DNA from: Coriobacteriia bacterium | Lineage (GTDB): Bacteria > Actinomycetota > Coriobacteriia > Coriobacteriales > UBA8131 | Assembly: GCA_009783245.1 (NCBI GenBank) | Contig: WRHL01000008.1 | Location: 1-38,101, forward strand | Direction: 5' to 3' | DNA: 38,101 nucleotides | In this document: positions 34,478-38,101 of the stretch, piece after piece | Position numbering within the stretch: the stretch's first letter is position 1 | Layout: each line of letters opens with the position of its first letter | Translations under genes and position numbers: made by a program | The notes under the pieces: generated by a model | Databases searched by the model: none | What the model saw: only the letters and a program-made list of their open reading frames with translations | Told to the model about the DNA's origin: nothing

Positions 34478-35191
34478 ATGAGCGTCATCGAGATCAGTGG
34501 ATTGGTAAAGAGGTTCGGTAAGCTCACCGCGCTGGACGGCGTGGACCTGTGCGTCGAGCAGGGAGAGGTCCATGCCTTCCTTGGGCCTAACGGGGCGGGA
34601 AAGACCACCACCATCCGCTGTCTGCTTGGCATCCTGCGTTGCACGGAGGGATCCGTGCGTATGTTTGGCCAGGACGCCTGGAAGAACGCGGTTGAGCTGC
34701 ACAGGCGGTTGGCCTTTGTCCCGGGCGACGTGAACCTCTGGAGTAACTTCACCGGCGGTGAGGTCATCGACCTGCTGCTCTCCCTGAACGGTGGCAAACA
34801 CAATAGCGCCAAACGGGAAAAGTATCTGGGGCTGTTCGAGCTCGACCCCTCTAAGAAGTGCCGTACCTACAGCAAGGGCAACCGCCAAAAGGTTGCGCTG
34901 GTTGCGGCGCTGGCCTCAGATGCCGAGCTCTTTGTGCTCGATGAGCCCACCAGTGGCCTTGACCCGCTTATGGAGAAGGCCTTCCAGGACAGCATCACCG
35001 AGATCATGCAGGAGGGGCGGACGGTCTTCCTCTCATCACATATCATGAGCGAGGTCGAGAAGCTCGCGGACAGTGTCAGTATCATCCGCGAGGGCAGGAT
35101 AGTGGAGAACGGCTCCATGGCCGACATCGCCGTCAAAGCCAAGGGCCGCACGCTTGAGGAGTTCTTCATCGCCGAGTACGAGGGGAGATGA
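34478..35191 (+). CDS. ABC exporter ATP-binding protein
   Basis: This 237-residue cytoplasmic ATPase has Walker [12 protein letters not shown] (about 34-44), a slightly unusual signature YSKGNRQKV in place of LSGGQ, Walker [14 protein letters not shown] and the H-loop SSHIMSE. It has the drug/polyketide exporter style of NatA-like ATPases and powers the following membrane protein. AAGGAGG lies 7 bases before ATG. The stop is 7 bases before the permease start. Confidence 0.92.
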   Translation: MSVIEISGLVKRFGKLTALDGVDLCVEQGEVHAFLGPNGAGKTTTIRCLLGILRCTEGSVRMFGQDAWKNAVELHRRLAFVPGDVNLWSNFTGGEVIDLLLSLNGGKHNSAKREKYLGLFELDPSKKCRTYSKGNRQKVALVAALASDAELFVLDEPTSGLDPLMEKAFQDSITEIMQEGRTVFLSSHIMSEVEKLADSVSIIREGRIVENGSMADIAVKAKGRTLEEFFIAEYEGR

Positions 35192-35198
35192 ACCTTCC

Positions 35199-36785
35199 AT
35201 GAGCACTAGTTTCGCGCGGATGGGGACCTACCTTGGATTCCTCATTCGCAGAGAGCGGATAGTCTCGGTCATATGGATTGTCAGTGTTGTAGGCCTGGTG
35301 ATGCTGTTCACCTCGCTTTATCCATCCCTGACACCTGACGAGGCAACCAGGCTTCAACTGGCAACCACCATGAGCAGTCCCGCGATGGTCGCGATGATGG
35401 GCAACGTCTATGGCATGGAACAGCTGAGTCAGGCAAGTATCATGGCGCAGGAATGCCTGATCTGGTATCTCGTGGCAGTGGTGATTATGAACATCTTCCT
35501 GATCAACCGCCACACCCGTGTTGACGAGGAGCTGGGTAGGTTGGAGTTGTTTCGCGCACTACCTGTAGGGCGCCTGACAGGAAGCCTTGCAATCATAGTC
35601 CTTGCTTTTCTCGTCAATCTGATTATCGCGCTACTGTCAGCAGCGGGCCTCATCCTATTGGATATAGGAGGAGTCACAACATCGGGCGCCCTTGCATTTG
35701 GCCTTGCCATTGGGGCAGGCGGCTTTGTGTTTGCGGGACTCACTATGCTGTGTGCTCAGGTCTTCTCAACCTCGCGCAGCGTCAGCGGGGCAGGTTTTGT
35801 CCTGCTCGGCCTGTTCTATATCATGCGTGCCCTGGGCGATGTCAGCGACAACGCCCTGTCTCTCATCTCGCCGCTGGGGCTGGCGCTCAAGGTCGAGGCC
35901 TTCTACAGCGACGCCGTCCTACCGCTGGTCATCCTACTGATCGAAGGACTAGTGCTGGCAGCTGCAGCGCTTGCCATCTGCGCTGTCCGTGACCACGGTG
36001 CCGGGGTGGTGCCCGCAAGAAGGGGGCGTGCCCATGCGACACGTTTCCTGCGCAGCCCGCTGGGCCTTGCCTGGCGCCTCAGCCGTGGCACCTCGTTGGC
36101 CTGGGGTATAGGGCTGTTTGTGTTAGGCGCCTCCTACGGCAGCGTTTGCGCTGATGTCGACAGCTTTATTGAGGGTAATGAACTGATGCAGCAGGTTGTT
36201 GGGGCAGCCGGAACAGGGCTTATCCTTGACAACTATGTTGCGTTGATATTCGCGATCATGTCCATGGTAACCAGCGTTCCCGTGGTCTTGAGCGTCCTGA
36301 GGATCCACAATGAGGAGAAACGAGGAAGACTGGAGCAGATCTTCGCAAAATCCGTGCCACGCCTCAGTCTCTACCGCGGCTTTCTGCTGGTTGCGCTTAT
36401 AGAGAGCCTGGCATTTCAGGTACTGCTGGCTTTGGGTCTGAGCGCAGCGTCTGGTGGGGAGCTTGCCATGGGAGCCGTGATCGGTGCGGCCCTGTGCTAC
36501 CTTCCGGCGATATGGGCCATAGCAGGTTTGGCGATTCTTCTGGTTGGTTACCTGCCAAAGCTGACGGCCCTGGTCTGGGCGGTTTTCGCCTACACCTTTG
36601 TTGCCATGTACTTTGGCAGGATCATGGATGTGCCCGAGTGGGTGCAACGGATAACGCCTTTTGGGAACATCCCCCAACTGCCTATCCAGGATTTCACGCT
36701 GTTACCGCTGGTGCTCCTCACACTGATAGCGATAGTCTTAGCCGTCCCGGGAGCCTGGCGCTTCACTCAACGCGACATTGGTTAG
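35199..36785 (+). CDS. TnrB3-like ABC exporter permease
   Basis: This 528-residue membrane protein has about 12 hydrophobic segments in two similar halves. It is the large two-half permease type of COG3559 (tetronasin/polyketide-antibiotic exporter-like), common in Actinobacteria. Each half repeats a cytoplasmic turn of the form NRHTRVDEELGRLELFRALPV (first) and EEKRGRLEQIFAKSVPRL (second), supporting internal duplication. ATG 35199 lies 7 bases after the ATPase stop; AGGGGAG is about 12 bases upstream. The exported compound is unknown and no biosynthetic cluster is next to it, although the oleBC block lies 20 kb away. Confidence 0.85.
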   Translation: MSTSFARMGTYLGFLIRRERIVSVIWIVSVVGLVMLFTSLYPSLTPDEATRLQLATTMSSPAMVAMMGNVYGMEQLSQASIMAQECLIWYLVAVVIMNIFLINRHTRVDEELGRLELFRALPVGRLTGSLAIIVLAFLVNLIIALLSAAGLILLDIGGVTTSGALAFGLAIGAGGFVFAGLTMLCAQVFSTSRSVSGAGFVLLGLFYIMRALGDVSDNALSLISPLGLALKVEAFYSDAVLPLVILLIEGLVLAAAALAICAVRDHGAGVVPARRGRAHATRFLRSPLGLAWRLSRGTSLAWGIGLFVLGASYGSVCADVDSFIEGNELMQQVVGAAGTGLILDNYVALIFAIMSMVTSVPVVLSVLRIHNEEKRGRLEQIFAKSVPRLSLYRGFLLVALIESLAFQVLLALGLSAASGGELAMGAVIGAALCYLPAIWAIAGLAILLVGYLPKLTALVWAVFAYTFVAMYFGRIMDVPEWVQRITPFGNIPQLPIQDFTLLPLVLLTLIAIVLAVPGAWRFTQRDIG

Positions 36786-36827
36786 CAGCCAAGGTTGGAA
36801 AAGAAAGGATGAGTGAGCTTGAGATCG

Positions 36828-37685
36828 ATGACTCAGATTCTTAGAGGTACAGAAGTCGCCGGAGCCCTGGGTAAAAGGACTGCCGAAAAGATAGAGGCGC
36901 TTGTCGCTTTAGGTGTGACACCTGCCCTGGCGACCCTGCGCGTGGGCGGGCGTGGTGATGATATCGCCTATGAGCGCGGCATATCCAGGCGTGCCGAAGG
37001 GCTGGGTGTCAGGGTCAGGAACCTTGTGCTTCCTGAGGAAGTGTCGCAAGAAGGACTCCAGCAGGAGATAAAGGCGCTTAACGTTGACCCAGAGATACAC
37101 GGGATCCTCCTGTTCAACCCCTTGCCCGCGCACCTGGACAGCCAGGCTGCGGCTGAGCTCCTTGCTGTGGAAAAGGATATCGATGGTATCTGCATGCTCT
37201 CCCATGCGGGGGTCTATACCGATAAGGACAGGGGATATCCGCCCTGTACGGCTTCTGCCTGCCTGGAGGTGCTCGACCACTACGGTATCGAGCTCGCTGG
37301 CAGGCATGCGGTTGTCATAGGCCGCAGCCTGGTTGTTGGCAAACCGTTGGCCATGATGCTCCTGCGGCGAAACGTCACAGTGACTGTCTGCCACTCGCAT
37401 ACGCGCAAACTCAAGGACCTTGTTAAGGCAGCCGACATTGTCATCGCCTGCGCAGGTCAGGCGAAGATGGTAGATGCCTCCTATCTGACAGAGGGGCAGA
37501 CCATCATCGATGTGGGGATCAACGTGGCTGAAGACGGGTCACTTGTGGGGGATGTAGATTATGAAGCCGCCCTGGATAAGGTGGCTGCCATAACGCCGGT
37601 GCCTGGCGGCATAGGCGCGGTAACCACCATGGTGCTGCTTGGCAACGTTGTCGACTCAGCCCTGAAAGCCACGGCTGTCCTCTAG
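36828..37685 (+). CDS. folD: FolD-family methylenetetrahydrofolate dehydrogenase
   Basis: This is a 285-residue cytoplasmic enzyme of the FolD family. Conserved parts are GILLFNPLPAHLD, KDIDG, the glycine-rich NAD(P) site VIGRSLVVGKPLAMMLL, CHSHT, IDVGIN, GDVD and ITPVPGGIGAVTT. By comparison with E. coli FolD (from memory), Tyr52 is kept as Tyr48. The catalytic Lys56 is Ile52 here, and the conserved Gln of the LVQLPLP motif is Phe. This suggests dehydrogenase activity without cyclohydrolase, as in a subgroup of anaerobe enzymes. The start is unsure: GTG 36813 is also in frame and nearer to AAGGA, while ATG 36828 gives the usual FolD N-terminus. It is the last gene of the exporter-side strand. 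Confidence 0.92.
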   Translation: MTQILRGTEVAGALGKRTAEKIEALVALGVTPALATLRVGGRGDDIAYERGISRRAEGLGVRVRNLVLPEEVSQEGLQQEIKALNVDPEIHGILLFNPLPAHLDSQAAAELLAVEKDIDGICMLSHAGVYTDKDRGYPPCTASACLEVLDHYGIELAGRHAVVIGRSLVVGKPLAMMLLRRNVTVTVCHSHTRKLKDLVKAADIVIACAGQAKMVDASYLTEGQTIIDVGINVAEDGSLVGDVDYEAALDKVAAITPVPGGIGAVTTMVLLGNVVDSALKATAVL

Positions 37686-37710
37686 GGGAGTGCGCTCCCA
37701 CTTGGGTTCA

Positions 37711-37734
37711 GCAGGCGCACGTGGGTGCGCCTGC
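37711..37734 (+). terminator. Perfect GC hairpin after folD
   Basis: The arms GCAGGCGCAC and GTGCGCCTGC (10 bp, perfect) enclose a GTGG loop, 26 bases after the folD stop. A weaker stem GGGAG/CTCCC lies just before it. No T-run follows, so termination would not be classical. Confidence 0.5.
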
Positions 37735-37744
37735 CCATAACATC

Positions 37745-38096
37745 CCGTCATTGCGAGCGCAGTGACAACTTGTGTAAAACTTCCGTCATTGCGAGCGGAG
37801 CCGCTAGAGGCGGCGCAGCGTGGCAACCTAGGGCATCAAGCTGCGGTTTTGGGCAGGGCGGCTGAAGTCTGCCTCCATCATACAGTTGATGCATCCACCT
37901 GCGATTCCGTCTACCTCCTCGCAATGACGGGAGTTGTGTGCAGGCCGTCAGCGCTCGCAATGACGGGAGTTGTGTGCAGGCCGTCAGGGCTCGCAATGAC
38001 GGGAGACGGGCTTCAGCCATCACCCACAAAACCGCACACGTGTCGGCTAGGTTGCCACGCTGCGCCGCCTTTGGCGGCTCTGCTCGCAATGACGGA
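37745..38096. repeat. Dispersed-repeat/MITE-like element with CGTCATTGCGAGCG ends
   Basis: The region after folD (37686-38101, 416 bases) has no gene. CCGTCATTGCGAGCG occurs at 37745-37759 and 37783-37797. Its reverse form (CTCGCAATGACGG core) occurs at 37918-37930, 37952-37966, 37989-38003 and 38082-38095. The outer arms 37782-37831 and 38047-38096 are inverted copies over 50 bases with about three mismatches. The similarity continues inward (TGCGGTTTTG and GGCTGAAG in both arms) to about 37871 and 38009. No transposase is present. It resembles the widespread non-coding palindromic repeat with GCAATGACG ends. Confidence 0.8.
37919..38003 (+). repeat. 36-bp tandem repeat inside the element
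   Basis: Two complete 36-base units start at 37919 and 37955 and differ by a single base near the end (GTCAGCGC versus GTCAGGGC). A third partial unit starts at 37991 and diverges after the shared 15 bases TCGCAATGACGGGAG. The units are contiguous, so this is a slippage-type expansion and not a spaced array. Confidence 0.8.
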
Positions 38097-38101
38097 GGGG
38101 T

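Noticed and set aside
36494-36844. Plus-strand frame overlapping the exporter permease end, with ATG 36810 after AAGGA
   Set aside because: It is a shadow of the permease frame; the ATG at 36810 would give only 11 codons before a stop and does not lead into folD.
37919-38003. CRISPR-like short repeats
   Set aside because: Units are contiguous 36-mers with no unique spacers, and no cas genes are present.
37748-38089. Minus-strand reading frame of 113 codons with a repeated 12-residue motif
   Set aside because: It lies entirely in the non-coding repeat element, and the peptide repeat only mirrors the 36-bp DNA repeat. No ribosome site or family resemblance.

Overview
The window looks like chromosomal DNA of a strictly anaerobic, moderately GC-rich Actinomycetota, most likely Coriobacteriia or a close relative. 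This is inferred from gene content: a giant ATP-dependent acyl-CoA dehydratase activase fusion, ferredoxin-like electron-transfer proteins, a MalT-type LuxR regulator, a fused MetF/MetV-type reductase and an actinobacterial TnrB3-like exporter. No rRNA, tRNA, phage or insertion-sequence transposase gene was recognised. About 25 protein genes are supported.

Layout. 1-806 (-): 5' part of a GPH-family sugar symporter. 1079-6240 (+): the giant activase/dehydratase-like protein and a small membrane protein. 6320-12474 (+): an overlapping AddB-like/AddA-like helicase-nuclease pair. 12520-17783 (-): an unusual block, in transcription order SCP2-like protein, FixC-like flavoprotein, FixX ferredoxin, OleB-like hydrolase, OleC-like ligase and lipoprotein. 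18076-20814 (-): a MalT/LuxR regulator, divergent from a 70-residue protein at 21015-21227 (+). 21371-24622 (-): an NCS2 nucleobase permease, a ThrE-type exporter and a small membrane protein. 24885-29815 (+): a four-gene BMP/NupOPQ-type nucleoside ABC importer with an internal attenuating terminator. 29873-33166 (-): metF/V then fhs. 33331-37685 (+): a 2x[4Fe-4S] aldo/keto reductase, a two-gene ABC exporter and folD. 37686-38101: a non-coding repeat element built from CGTCATTGCGAGCG-type ends.

How the genes fit together. Fhs, FolD and MetF/V cover most of the tetrahydrofolate methyl branch (formate to methyl-THF). FolD seems to lack the residues needed for cyclohydrolase activity, so a separate FchA would be expected elsewhere. 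The NCS2 permease and the nucleoside ABC importer point to purine or nucleoside salvage beside one-carbon metabolism. The most intriguing part is 12.5-17.8 kb. There, the last-step enzymes of bacterial long-chain olefin synthesis (OleC beta-lactone synthetase, OleB beta-lactone decarboxylase) lie next to a FixCX electron-transfer pair and a lipid-binding-like protein. The usual OleA, OleD and FixAB partners are absent from the window. A repeated perfect palindrome sits directly upstream of oleB.
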